From: Shimia sp039969785
GTDB taxonomy: Bacteria > Pseudomonadota > Alphaproteobacteria > Rhodobacterales > Rhodobacteraceae
Direction: 5' to 3'
NCBI RefSeq assembly: GCF_039969785.1
Contig: NZ_JBDVNC010000018.1
Coordinates: forward strand, 62,001 to 126,000
DNA: 64,000 bases
Position 1 is the first letter of the stretch. Each line of letters opens with the position of its first letter. The notes under the pieces were generated by a model, which worked only from the letters and a program-made list of their open reading frames with translations, was not told the DNA's origin and made no database searches. The position numbers and the translations under genes are program-made. Positions 1-7,899 of the stretch are shown here, piece by piece.

Positions 1-937
1 GGCGGGGCAGGCCAAGGGCTTCGTTCCATGCCGGAAGCTGCACGGCGCGGGCGCGGGCCTTTTTCGACAAAGTCACGGCCAGCATTTCGATCAGGATGCG
101 GTAAACGTTGTTTTCCGGTTGTTGCTCAGTCAACCCAAGGCTGTTGACCTGAACACCATATCGGAAACGGCGGTATTTCGGATTTTCGACCCCATAACGG
201 GTTTCGAGGATTTCATCCCAGAGATCGACAAAGGCGCGCATTTTGCACATCTCTGTTACAAATCGTATCCCGGCATTTACGAAAAACGAAATACGACCCG
301 CGAGCGCAGGAAAGTCTTCGGCAGGGACGCGTGGTTTCAATGCGTCCAATACGGCAATGGCTGTGGCCAGCGCAAATGCCAGTTCCTGTTCCGGTGTCGC
401 GCCTGCCTCTTGCAAATGGTAGGAGCACACGTTCATCGGATTCCATTTGGGCACGTTGGTATAGCAATACTCGGCCACATCCGCGATCATTTTGAGCGAG
501 GGTTTGGGTGGGCAAATATACGTGCCGCGCGACAGGTATTCCTTGATCAGGTCATTTTGGACGGTGCCCTGCAATTTCGAGATATCGGCGCCCTGTTCTT
601 CGGCGGCGGCAATATAAAGGGACAGCAACCAGGGCGCGGTGGCGTTGATTGTCATTGAGGTATTCATCTGCTCGAGCGGGATTTGATCGAACAGGGTGCG
701 CATGTCGCCCAGATGACAGACAGGCACGCCGACCTTGCCGACTTCGCCGCGCGACAGGATGTGATCACTGTCATATCCGGTTTGTGTTGGCAGGTCGAAG
801 GCGACGGACAGCCCGGTCTGGCCTTTTTCAAGGTTCGAGCGATAAAGCGCGTTTGATGCCTCGGCAGTTGAGTGGCCAGCATAGGTGCGGATCAGCCAGG
901 GGCGATCGGTTTGACGGTCTTTCTGCATCTGCGACAT
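1..937 (-). CDS. ecm: Ethylmalonyl-CoA mutase, N-terminal part (cut by window edge)
   Basis: Coenzyme B12-dependent mutase that converts ethylmalonyl-CoA to methylsuccinyl-CoA in the ethylmalonyl-CoA pathway of acetyl-CoA assimilation. About 312 residues are visible and the C-terminal half, including the B12-binding domain, lies beyond position 1. The visible part has the hallmarks of the MeaA/Ecm branch: RTYAGHSTAEASNALYR near residue 15, GLSVAFDLPTQTGYDSDH, then MNTSMTINATAPWLL and NSLGLTEQQPENNVYRILIE. The ATG at 937 is preceded by a GAGGA ribosome site. The ccr gene for the preceding enzyme lies about 2.3 kb away on the other strand, which supports Ecm over methylmalonyl-CoA mutase. Identification rests on family knowledge and is strong; only completeness is unknown. 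Confidence 0.95.
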   Translation of the reverse strand, partial: MSQMQKDRQTDRPWLIRTYAGHSTAEASNALYRSNLEKGQTGLSVAFDLPTQTGYDSDHILSRGEVGKVGVPVCHLGDMRTLFDQIPLEQMNTSMTINATAPWLLSLYIAAAEEQGADISKLQGTVQNDLIKEYLSRGTYICPPKPSLKMIADVAEYCYTNVPKWNPMNVCSYHLQEAGATPEQELAFALATAIAVLDALKPRVPAEDFPALAGRISFFVNAGIRFVTEMCKMRAFVDLWDEILETRYGVENPKYRRFRYGVQVNSLGLTEQQPENNVYRILIEMLAVTLSKKARARAVQLPAWNEALGLPR

Positions 938-1031
938 GGCACGTCCTCGTAAATCGTTTGGGCAATAATGTTGCGTCACAGCGTAGATATGCGAAATATC
1001 ATGTGCTTGTCAATTCGCTGCGTTGCGGCAA

Positions 1032-1625
1032 TTACGTTGTGACGTCACATACCATCTTTGTTGCGCTGTTAAACCCGAAGATATGCCGCAGGGGGCCAAG
1101 GTGATCTGTGCCAGTGGCCACAAAACCCTGACGTTCATAAAGTGCGCGCGCGCGAGGGTTGCTATCGATCACATCCAGACGGACATTGGACAGGCCCTGA
1201 TGGATGGCCTGTTGTTTGATGGCAGCAATCAGAGCGGTACCAGCACCCATTCCGCGCGCGTGCGGTGCCACAAAGAGTCCGTCCATGAGCAAGGTATCCG
1301 TCACAGTGTCGCGTTCCAACAGCGACAGAGCCGTCCCGCGCCACAGCGCGCCGGGCCAGCCATAGACGGCTGCCATCTCTTTGAGGCCGCCTTCGATCAA
1401 CGCGCCCGAGGTGGTCTTGAACCCGGCCAGCCCCATCAGATCACCCGCGTTGTTTCGCGCGGACAGGGCAAAGGCGGGGTTGAGGGCAGAGGTGAAAAAG
1501 GCAAGCGCTTTAGGCGGCGGCGCCATCACCCGGCCAAGCTTGCCTGAAAATGCTTCCCAATAAAGATTGGCCACTGTTGTGCGCTCGGTCTGAAGAAAGC
1601 CGCGGGTGATTGAGATCGCACACAT
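1032..1625 (-). CDS. GNAT-family N-acetyltransferase
   Basis: Probable cytosolic acetyl-CoA-dependent N-acetyltransferase with unknown substrate, 197 residues from the chosen ATG. The acetyl-CoA pyrophosphate-binding motif A is clear (LFVAPHARGMGAGTALI), followed by motif B-like NPRARALYERQGFVATG and a C-terminal GPLRHIFGF segment. An alternative ATG at 1679 would add 18 residues that do not look like part of the fold and would overlap a possible TTG start of the divergent acyltransferase, so the inner ATG was preferred. Neither start has a strong ribosome site. It lies between ecm and the divergent acyltransferase; nothing ties it to the pathway. Confidence 0.85.
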   Translation of the reverse strand: MCAISITRGFLQTERTTVANLYWEAFSGKLGRVMAPPPKALAFFTSALNPAFALSARNNAGDLMGLAGFKTTSGALIEGGLKEMAAVYGWPGALWRGTALSLLERDTVTDTLLMDGLFVAPHARGMGAGTALIAAIKQQAIHQGLSNVRLDVIDSNPRARALYERQGFVATGTDHLGPLRHIFGFNSATKMVCDVTT

Positions 1626-1693
1626 GTGGAAGATTGCCTGTTGTTTGTGCGATTTGATATTTACCTTGGCGCGCTGCATTGCAAGAGTTTGGT

Positions 1694-3052
1694 ATGGGTT
1701 CGACCGTCGAATTACCGCTTTGGCTTTTTATCCTGATCCTGCTGTTTGCGGCGGTAACAGCAGCGAGCCATTTGCTTTTCCCGTCGGTGCGCTGGTTTTT
1801 TCGCCGTCGCATGGAAAAGGCTGTGTCGCAGCTGAATACCAAGCTGGAGCGCCCGATCGAGCCGTTCAAGCTGGCGCGGCGTTATGACATGATCCAACGG
1901 TTGATTTATCAGCCCGACGTCGCGCAGGCGGTGGCAGACAGGGCGGCAGAACTGGGTATTCCCGAAAACGTGGCCTTTGAAGAGGCCAAACGCTATGCGC
2001 GGGAAATTGTGCCGTCGTTTTCCGCGTCGGCCTATTTCGGGTTTGCTATTCGGGCGGCGCGATTGCTGAGCACATCCTTGTATCGCGTGCGATTGGCACA
2101 TTTTGACGAGAAAGGCATCCGCGACATTTCCAGGGACGCGACGGTGGTGTTTGTGATGAACCACCGCAGCAACATGGACTATGTGCTGGTGACTTATCTG
2201 GCGGCGGAACGGTCGGCGCTGGCCTATGCGGTGGGAGAATGGGCGCGCGTCTGGCCGTTAAGTCGGTTGATAAAGGCGATGGGGGCCTATTTCATCAGGC
2301 GCAAGTCGCGTAACGCGCTGTACCGCAAGGTTCTTGCTGCGTATGTGCGGCTGGCAACGCAGGGCGGAGTGACCCAAGCGATGTTTCCCGAAGGGCGGCT
2401 GAGTCTGGATGGTGCGCCGCAAGATCCAAAGCGCGGGTTGATCAAATATATCACCGACGGTGTGGATCCTGATGTGCGTGATGTGGTGTTTGTACCGGTC
2501 GCGCTGAACTATGACCGTGTGTTGGAAGACCGCATTTTGCTGGAGGCCAAAGCGCGGGGCGGCAAGGGGTTTCCTGCCCGGATCAGCGTGATTGGCGGGT
2601 TCTTTCTGAAACAGTTGTGGTTGCGTGTGCGCGGCAAATACCACCGTTTTGGATATGCGGCGGTGAGCTTTGGGCATCCGCTGTCGTTGAAGACATTTGT
2701 TGAGACCAACACAAATGACGTTGCCGAACAGCTGGCCGCAGAGTTAATGCGGCGTATTAACGGGGTGGTGCCGGTTCTGCCAGTGCCGCTTGTTGCGGCC
2801 ATTCTTGAAGACGCAGACGCGCCCATGTCTCGCGGGACGATCGAAGCCGCATTTGCCGCCAGAGTGGACAGCTTGAACGCTGCGCATATTCATTTGCCGC
2901 GTGATGACCAGAGCTATGCGGTTGAAGTTGGCCTGCGCATGCTGACCCAGCGGCGTATGATTGTGAAATCCGAAGGCCGGTACAGTGTCAATCCGGATCA
3001 GACAGACGCGTTAAGCTTTTACGCAAATTCAATTCGTCACCTGCTGACTTGA
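1694..3052 (+). CDS. PlsB-like glycerolipid acyltransferase
   Basis: Membrane-associated acyltransferase of the PlsB/PlsC superfamily, 452 residues, probably transferring acyl groups to glycerol-3-phosphate or a related acceptor. Block I is NHRSNMDYV (NHxxxxD type, with the catalytic His and Asp) and is followed by GAYFIRRKSRN and the block III motif FPEGRLS. An N-terminal hydrophobic segment (about residues 5-25) should anchor it. The HRSxMDY form is closer to PlsB than to PlsC, although the protein is much shorter than the roughly 800-residue E. coli PlsB. An upstream TTG at 1679 is possible, but the ATG at 1694 has AAGAG before it. It is followed by ccr after 154 bases. Confidence 0.85.
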   Translation: MGSTVELPLWLFILILLFAAVTAASHLLFPSVRWFFRRRMEKAVSQLNTKLERPIEPFKLARRYDMIQRLIYQPDVAQAVADRAAELGIPENVAFEEAKRYAREIVPSFSASAYFGFAIRAARLLSTSLYRVRLAHFDEKGIRDISRDATVVFVMNHRSNMDYVLVTYLAAERSALAYAVGEWARVWPLSRLIKAMGAYFIRRKSRNALYRKVLAAYVRLATQGGVTQAMFPEGRLSLDGAPQDPKRGLIKYITDGVDPDVRDVVFVPVALNYDRVLEDRILLEAKARGGKGFPARISVIGGFFLKQLWLRVRGKYHRFGYAAVSFGHPLSLKTFVETNTNDVAEQLAAELMRRINGVVPVLPVPLVAAILEDADAPMSRGTIEAAFAARVDSLNAAHIHLPRDDQSYAVEVGLRMLTQRRMIVKSEGRYSVNPDQTDALSFYANSIRHLLT

Positions 3053-3065
3053 TTATGCAGGTGCG

Positions 3066-3079
3066 GCAGAAATTTCTGC
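3066..3079. repeat. 14-bp perfect palindrome upstream of ccr
   Basis: GCAGAAATTTCTGC is a perfect palindrome 14 bases after the acyltransferase stop and about 127 bases before the ccr start. It has no T-run, so it is more likely an operator-type site than a terminator. A second short inverted repeat, GCGAT-N5-ATCGC, lies closer to ccr near 3161-3175. Function is inferred from position only. Confidence 0.4.
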
Positions 3080-3206
3080 GGTTGCTGGGTCATAAAATTA
3101 CAAAATGAACGCGATTGAGGTTGCAATATTACGTAAGGGTCGATATTTCACGGCTAGACGCTGCGATTCTGCATCGCGGCAAACAGGACGTTAACAGGAG
3201 GCAAAC

Positions 3207-4493
3207 ATGGCTCTGGATACCGAAAGCGCAATTGCAGCATACGAGGCTCCGGAAAAGGACCTTTATGAAGTTGGGGAAATGCCCCCGCTGGGTTTCGTAC
3301 CCAAGAAAATGTATTCGTGGGCGATCCGTCGTGATCGTCACGGCGAACCCGATCAGTCGTTTAAGATTGAAGTGGTCGACACATGGCAAGTGGACAGCCA
3401 CGAAGTGCTGGTTCTGGTAATGGCCGCTGGCGTGAACTATAACGGCGTCTGGGCCGGTCTTGGCCAGCCAATCTCGCCGTTTGATGTGCATGGTCAGGAA
3501 TACCACATTGCCGGGTCGGATGCGGCTGGCATTGTCTGGGCCGTTGGCGACAAGGTCAAAACCTGGAAAGTGGGCGACGAAGTTGTCATTCACTGTAATC
3601 AGGATGATGGCGACGACGAGGAATGTAACGGCGGCGATCCGATGTTCTCTCCGACGCAGCGCATTTGGGGCTATGAAACCGGCGACGGGTCGTTTTCGCA
3701 GTTCACCCGCGTTCAGGCGCAGCAGTTGATGCCACGTCCCAAGCATCTGACCTGGGAAGAGTCGGCCTGTTACACACTGACGCTGGCAACCGCGTATCGC
3801 ATGTTGTTTGGACATCACCCACACGAGCTTAAGCCCGGTCAGAACGTTCTGGTCTGGGGCGCGTCGGGCGGATTGGGATCGTATGCGATCCAGCTGGCCA
3901 ACACGGCGGGCGCAAACGCAATCGGTGTGATTTCGGACGAAAGCAAGCGCCAGTTTGTGATGGATCAGGGCGCCAAGGGCGTGATCAACCGCAAGGATTT
4001 TGATTGTTGGGGGCAACTGCCCACTGTGAACAGCCCTGAATATAATGCGTGGCTGAAAGAGGCGCGCAAATTCGGCAAGGCGATCTGGGAAATCACTGGC
4101 AAAGGCGTGAGCGTCGATATGGTGTTTGAACACCCCGGCGAGGCGACCTTTCCTGTGTCGACTCTGGTGGTTAAAAAGGGCGGCATCGTTGTGATCTGCG
4201 CTGGCACCTCGGGGTTCAACACGACATTTGACGTGCGCTATATGTGGATGCATCAAAAGCGTCTTCAGGGATCGCATTTTGCCAACCTGAAGCAAGCCGC
4301 ATCGGCCAATCGTTTGATGGTCGAGCGCCGTCTGGATCCGTGTATGTCGGAAGTGTTCGCATGGGACGAGATCCCGGCCGCACACATGAAGATGCTGCGC
4401 AACGAGCACAAGCCGGGCAATATGGCGGTGCTGGTGCAGGCGCCCAAGACCGGCTTGCGTACGGTTGAGGATGTCCTTGAGGCTGGCAAGTAA
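3207..4493 (+). CDS. ccr: Crotonyl-CoA carboxylase/reductase
   Basis: NADPH-dependent reductive carboxylation of crotonyl-CoA to ethylmalonyl-CoA, the signature enzyme of the ethylmalonyl-CoA pathway. It is 428 residues, the normal length for Rhodobacterales Ccr. It is a zinc-independent medium-chain dehydrogenase/reductase: GVNYNGVW (residues 75-82) and WGYETGDGSF (154-163), with the CO2-site aromatic/Glu pair as Y156-E157, then the Rossmann motif GASGGLGSYAIQ (218-229) and GSHFAN (355-360), whose H357 probably matches the CO2-binding His of characterised Ccr enzymes. A strong AGGAGG ribosome site sits 5 bases before the ATG. A strong hairpin follows, so it looks monocistronic. The Ecm gene nearby acts two steps later. 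Confidence 0.97.
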   Translation: MALDTESAIAAYEAPEKDLYEVGEMPPLGFVPKKMYSWAIRRDRHGEPDQSFKIEVVDTWQVDSHEVLVLVMAAGVNYNGVWAGLGQPISPFDVHGQEYHIAGSDAAGIVWAVGDKVKTWKVGDEVVIHCNQDDGDDEECNGGDPMFSPTQRIWGYETGDGSFSQFTRVQAQQLMPRPKHLTWEESACYTLTLATAYRMLFGHHPHELKPGQNVLVWGASGGLGSYAIQLANTAGANAIGVISDESKRQFVMDQGAKGVINRKDFDCWGQLPTVNSPEYNAWLKEARKFGKAIWEITGKGVSVDMVFEHPGEATFPVSTLVVKKGGIVVICAGTSGFNTTFDVRYMWMHQKRLQGSHFANLKQAASANRLMVERRLDPCMSEVFAWDEIPAAHMKMLRNEHKPGNMAVLVQAPKTGLRTVEDVLEAGK

Positions 4494-4530
4494 GACTGCC
4501 CGCTAAATATACGGCATTTGATCTAAAACG

Positions 4531-4568
4531 AATCGCCCCCGAATCGCGTTGCCGGTTCGGGGGCGATT
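4531..4568 (+). terminator. Hairpin terminator after ccr
   Basis: The arms AATCGCCCCCGAA and TTCGGGGGCGATT form a perfect 13-bp stem with a 12-base loop, starting 37 bases after the ccr stop. The following bases are T-containing (TGTCGTTTC) rather than a clean T-run. Confidence 0.75.
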
Positions 4569-4683
4569 GTCGTTTCAGAGCGGTCATTATTGGTTTCAAC
4601 ACGTTGTGCGCGGCGCCCTCGCTATTTTTGGGGAGAAGAAATCAGTGAATATCTTAACAAAGGTCACTCGTGCTATGCTTGTA

Positions 4684-4698
4684 TTAACCATTCATTAA
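4684..4698. promoter_or_regulatory. CtrA-type binding site before the luxR unit
   Basis: TTAA-CCATTCA-TTAA is an exact match to the alphaproteobacterial CtrA consensus TTAA-N7-TTAA, and its first half also reads TTAACCAT, the preferred CtrA half-site. It ends 22 bases before the ATG of the small protein that overlaps luxR. This suggests that the cell-cycle/motility regulator CtrA acts on this promoter. The match is seen directly; binding is inferred. Confidence 0.65.
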
Positions 4699-4720
4699 CC
4701 ACTGATAACGAGAGTCAAAT

Positions 4721-4936
4721 ATGAAAAACGACTGGATACTCGACGTTCTCTCAGACCTTCGGACCTTTGCTCAGGCAAACGGAATGGACGTCTTGGCGGA
4801 TCAGCTGGACGATACTCGTCTGGTGGCAGCAACAGAGATCGTGTCGATGGCTGAAAAGGTGGGGACGGCGCGACATGGGGATGACGCAACGACGGGAAAT
4901 CATACTGGAGGAGTTAGAACGCGCGCAAGAGCTTGA
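4721..4936 (+). CDS. Small protein encoded upstream of and overlapping luxR
   Basis: A 71-residue protein in a different frame from luxR, overlapping the luxR start by about 60 bases. The N-terminal half is acidic and amphipathic (begins MKNDWILDVLSDLRTFAQ, then QLDDTRLVAATEI) and looks like two helices; the last 25 residues lie largely over the luxR overlap and are low complexity. There is no signal peptide or membrane segment. A GAGAG motif precedes the ATG. I recall similar short proteins beginning MKNDWILDVL next to luxR/luxI genes in Rhodobacterales, but cannot verify this. It could be translationally coupled to luxR or modulate the regulator. Function is unknown. Confidence 0.65.
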   Translation: MKNDWILDVLSDLRTFAQANGMDVLADQLDDTRLVAATEIVSMAEKVGTARHGDDATTGNHTGGVRTRARA

Positions 4937-5594
4937 TGCGCTTCAATCAACAATTGAAGAGTTGCAGCAGCATTTTGGCGTCGACCATATGGTGTATCAC
5001 TGGGTCAATTCCAACGGCGATCAATATGGCTGCGGTACTTATGACGACCTTTGGGTCAATCGCTATCTTGAACGCGATTATATTCGCGTAGACCCGGTTA
5101 TTATCGGGTGTTATCAAAGATTTCACCCGGTGGACTGGAAGCGACTAGACTGGTCAAGCAAAGCTGCCCGAGCCTTTCAACGCGATGCGATTGATCACGG
5201 AATTGGCAATCAGGGATTTTCGATCCCGATCCGCGGGCCAAATGGCCAGTTTGCCCTGTTTACCGCCAGTCACCATTGTGACGATGATACATGGGCGGTC
5301 TTTACCGACACCAACCGGCGTGACCTTATTTTAATTGCACATGAGTTTAACCAGAAGGCATTGGAGTTCGAGCCAAGCCGCCAGCCCGAGCGATCCCGGG
5401 CGTTATCTCCGCGCGAAGTGGACGCGATCACATTCATCGCGATGGGCTATTCACGCGCACAAGTGGCAGAGACTTTGTCGATCTCGGAACATACGCTGCG
5501 GGTCTATATCGAAAGCGCACGGTTCAAACTGGGCGCGATGAACACAACCCATGCGGTGGCACAGGCGATGAGTCGCGGCTTGATTGTGGTTTGA
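4875..5594 (+). CDS. luxR: LuxR-family quorum-sensing regulator
   Basis: Acyl-homoserine-lactone-responsive transcription factor, 239 residues. The N-terminal autoinducer domain keeps the TraR-type invariant residues: W60 and Y64 (WVNRY), D73-P74 (RVDPV), W88 (HPVDW) and G114. The C-terminal LuxR HTH spans about 177-235 (LSPREVDAITFIAMGYSRAQ through KLGAMNTTHAVAQA). The ATG at 4875 was chosen because upstream sequence in this frame is a Trp/Arg-rich shadow of the overlapping small gene and because GGTGGGGAC precedes it; the ATG at 4881 is equally possible. The cognate synthase gene follows after 88 bases. The promoter lies before the small upstream gene and carries a CtrA-type site. Confidence 0.93.
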   Translation: MGMTQRREIILEELERAQELDALQSTIEELQQHFGVDHMVYHWVNSNGDQYGCGTYDDLWVNRYLERDYIRVDPVIIGCYQRFHPVDWKRLDWSSKAARAFQRDAIDHGIGNQGFSIPIRGPNGQFALFTASHHCDDDTWAVFTDTNRRDLILIAHEFNQKALEFEPSRQPERSRALSPREVDAITFIAMGYSRAQVAETLSISEHTLRVYIESARFKLGAMNTTHAVAQAMSRGLIVV

Positions 5595-5595
5595 A

Positions 5596-5641
5596 ATGGT
5601 TAACGGCGCGTCTGGCGCATTAAATCGGCATTAATGGTTAA
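5596..5641. promoter_or_regulatory. Clustered CtrA-type sites before luxI
   Basis: An exact TTAA-ATCGGCA-TTAA (TTAA-N7-TTAA) lies at 5620-5634. It is flanked by two copies of the half-site ATGGTTAA (reverse of TTAACCAT) at 5596-5603 and 5634-5641. This gives four TTAA half-sites in 46 bases directly upstream of luxI. Together with the site before luxR it points to CtrA control of both genes. Seen directly as sequence; regulatory meaning is inferred. Confidence 0.65.
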
Positions 5642-5653
5642 TCGCTAGCTCTG

Positions 5654-5672
5654 TTCCCGCTCGAAAAGGGAA
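5654..5672 (+). promoter_or_regulatory. Small inverted repeat at the luxI ribosome-binding site
   Basis: TTCCC-N9-GGGAA ends within the purine-rich GGGAAGGG that should serve as the luxI ribosome-binding site, 10 bases before the ATG. It could be part of an operator or a weak hairpin masking the site. It does not match the classical 20-bp lux box, so a LuxR-binding role is only a possibility. Confidence 0.3.
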
Positions 5673-5682
5673 GGGATGCAGA

Positions 5683-6321
5683 ATGCTCCGCTATATTTAT
5701 GCCGATGAAATTGACAAGTTTCCAAAGCTGAAACGCAGTATGTTTCTGGACCGGGCCGATCAGTTCAAGACCCGGCTGGAATGGGATGTGACCGTAGACG
5801 ACAAGGGCGAAGAACGCGATGAATATGACGCGCTGAACCCGCTTTACGTGATCTGGGAAAAACCTGACGGAACACACGGTGGGTCAATGCGGCTGTTGCC
5901 GACCACAGGGCCTTGCATGGTGAACGACCATTTTCTTCATCTGACAGACGGGGTACGGATAGAAAGTCCGCTGATCTGGGAATGCACGCGGTTTTGTCTG
6001 GCACGCGATACCGAACCACGCACAGCGGCGGCGTTGATGCTGGCGGGCGGCGAGGTCATGACCGGGTTTGGGGTTGAGCATTATGTTGGTGTATTTGACG
6101 CCAGAATGGTGCGCATTTACCGGCTGATTGGCTCGTCGCCCGAAGTGCTGGGCACACAAGGAACAGGACGCGATCAGATCAGCGTTGGATTGTGGAGCTT
6201 TACCGATGAGGCGCGCAAGAAGGTGGCTGAACGGGCCGGTCTGGATCCGGATTTGTCGCGTGCCTGGTTTGAGGCCGCCTTTGGCAGTGACCGTCAGGTT
6301 GGGTTCGCACAATCGGCCTGA
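5683..6321 (+). CDS. luxI: Acyl-homoserine-lactone synthase (LuxI family)
   Basis: Synthesises an N-acyl-homoserine lactone from S-adenosylmethionine and acyl-ACP. The protein is 212 residues, normal for the family. The invariant residues are present: R24, F28 and W34 (DRADQFKTRLEWDV), D46 and D49 (RDEYDALNPLYVI), R70 (GGSMRLLPT), F84, E100 and R103 (IWECTRFCL). The purine-rich GGGAAGGG before the ATG is a good ribosome site. It follows luxR on the same strand and is preceded by clustered CtrA-type half-sites. A helicase gene follows after 51 bases and could be co-transcribed. Acyl-chain length cannot be read from the sequence. Confidence 0.95.
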   Translation: MLRYIYADEIDKFPKLKRSMFLDRADQFKTRLEWDVTVDDKGEERDEYDALNPLYVIWEKPDGTHGGSMRLLPTTGPCMVNDHFLHLTDGVRIESPLIWECTRFCLARDTEPRTAAALMLAGGEVMTGFGVEHYVGVFDARMVRIYRLIGSSPEVLGTQGTGRDQISVGLWSFTDEARKKVAERAGLDPDLSRAWFEAAFGSDRQVGFAQSA

Positions 6322-6372
6322 CCCCGGCGTTCTGCGCTGGCACCTGCGGGGCGGCAGTTGTAGGGTCGCGTC

Positions 6373-7899
6373 ATGGAGACCAGCGCACTTACTCTTAGCC
6401 ATGATCAGGCGGATGCCTTTGACACGATCGCAGAGATGCTGCGCGAAGCGGGCGTTGATCTGAACGAAGGTTTGCTAACCCCGCCAACCGAAGGAAAAAC
6501 GGCTCTGGCCGCGGTTCTCGGCAAAGCGGGGTCGGGCAAAACCCTGTTGCTGGCTGAGTTGGTCAAGGCGTTGGACGAAGCCGGTGTCGACATCGTGTCC
6601 GGCGATTATGAGGGTCGCAAACGTAAAGATCGACGCACCCTGGCCATTCTGGCGCCCACAAACAAGGCGGCCAGCGTTTTGCGAATGCGCGGCGTGCCTG
6701 CGACCACCATTCACCGGATTATCTATACCCCGGTCTATGATCCGGAATACGAACGCATCGCGGATTGGCTGGCGGGTAACGGTGAACGGCCCGAGGTTGA
6801 AGGACTGACCGACGAGGCGCTGGACCGGGCCGCGGAGTTCTACAAATTACACAAGTCGATCCCGGGGGCTTTGGCGGCTGCGGGGTTACGCGGGTCGGAT
6901 TTCATCACCGGTTGGAAGCGACGCGATGAACCGCTGGACATTGGGTTTGTTGATGAAGGCTCAATGCTGGATGATAAGCAGTTCGAAGATCTGCAGGAAA
7001 TCTTTCAGACTTTGGTGTTGTTTGGCGATCCGGCACAGCTGGCCCCAGTGAACCAGTCCGGTGCGATGGTGTTTGACCGGTTGCCCAAGGCGTCAAAACA
7101 CGAATTACAACGCATTCACCGGCAAGAGGCCGACAATCCCATTCTTGATCTGGCACATGCGCTGGGTGATCCCGAGATTGGGTTTCAGGATTTTGAGCGG
7201 CTGGTCGAGGAAACCGCACGCAAGGATGACCGGGTGGTGTGGGCGCAACGGGTCGAGGTGGATCTGATGGCGCGCAGTCCGGTTTTGGTGTGGCGCAACG
7301 CGACCCGTATCCGGCTGATCAACGCATTCCGCCGTGTGCATGATGCCCCCGAAGATCAATTGCTGGAGGGTGAACCGCTGATCTGCGACGGGTTGGAATT
7401 ACCGCTCAAGCATCGCAAAAAACGGCTGGATCTTGAGGCTCGCGGGCTAATCAAAGGCGCGCAGGTGATCTATCTGGGCCCGGGGCGCAAGACCGGATTT
7501 TCGCGGTTGCATGTGATGGGGGCCGAAGACCCGCGTGTGTCGGCGGCGTCGATTGTCAAAATCGAAATACCGGACGAAGAAGAACCGTTTATTCCATTTG
7601 CCGCGCGCATGGGGGCCACGTTTTTGCACGGCGCGGCCGTCACCATTCATAAGGCACAGGGCAGCCAGTGGGAAAACGTGCAAGTGTTTGCGCCCGACCT
7701 GTTTGTCGCCGCCCGCATGGGGCGGGTCGAGGCGGGGCAACCGTTGTGGAAGCGGTTGGCCTATGTGGCGATCACGCGCGCGTCAGAACGTTTACACTGG
7801 GTGGTGCGCAACCGGTTGGCCAAACCAACAGGCCCGCTGAGAGTGGATGATTTGCAGGTCGCGCCTGTGCCATTGAAGCTGGAGGAAGAGACATTATGA
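6373..7899 (+). CDS. Dda/RecD-like superfamily 1 DNA helicase
   Basis: ATP-dependent SF1B-type DNA helicase, 508 residues. Motif I is GKAGSGKT (50-57), motif Ia ILAPTNKAA, motif II VDEGSM (193-198), motif III LVLFGDPAQLAPV; near the C-terminus VTIHKAQGSQWENV (motif V) and AYVAITRASERL (motif VI, about 462-474). This is the single-polypeptide RecD2/Dda/Pif1-type layout; there is no nuclease domain and no RecBC partner nearby. It probably unwinds DNA 5'-3' in repair or replication restart. The stop overlaps the next gene by 4 bases. Its place after luxI may be coincidental or may put it under quorum-sensing readthrough. Confidence 0.88.
   Translation: METSALTLSHDQADAFDTIAEMLREAGVDLNEGLLTPPTEGKTALAAVLGKAGSGKTLLLAELVKALDEAGVDIVSGDYEGRKRKDRRTLAILAPTNKAASVLRMRGVPATTIHRIIYTPVYDPEYERIADWLAGNGERPEVEGLTDEALDRAAEFYKLHKSIPGALAAAGLRGSDFITGWKRRDEPLDIGFVDEGSMLDDKQFEDLQEIFQTLVLFGDPAQLAPVNQSGAMVFDRLPKASKHELQRIHRQEADNPILDLAHALGDPEIGFQDFERLVEETARKDDRVVWAQRVEVDLMARSPVLVWRNATRIRLINAFRRVHDAPEDQLLEGEPLICDGLELPLKHRKKRLDLEARGLIKGAQVIYLGPGRKTGFSRLHVMGAEDPRVSAASIVKIEIPDEEEPFIPFAARMGATFLHGAAVTIHKAQGSQWENVQVFAPDLFVAARMGRVEAGQPLWKRLAYVAITRASERLHWVVRNRLAKPTGPLRVDDLQVAPVPLKLEEETL

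Noticed and set aside
1038..1049. 12-bp perfect palindrome TGTGACGTCACA
   Set aside because: It overlaps the last codons and lies next to the stop of the GNAT gene, where the codon pair GAC GTC makes it likely by chance. It is also about 100 bases upstream of ecm, so an operator cannot be fully excluded, but nothing else supports it.
3129..4409. Long open frame on the minus strand opposite ccr (426 codons)
   Set aside because: It is antisense to a certain gene, has no family resemblance and reflects the GC-rich third positions of ccr. Similar antisense frames opposite glnD (25985-27424), coaBC/dut (36358-37488) and the oligopeptidase (40670-41890) were rejected for the same reason.
5654..5672. 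Lux box in the luxI promoter
   Set aside because: The TTCCC-N9-GGGAA repeat is too short and too unlike the classical 20-bp element, and it overlaps the ribosome-binding site, so I list it only as a low-confidence repeat.
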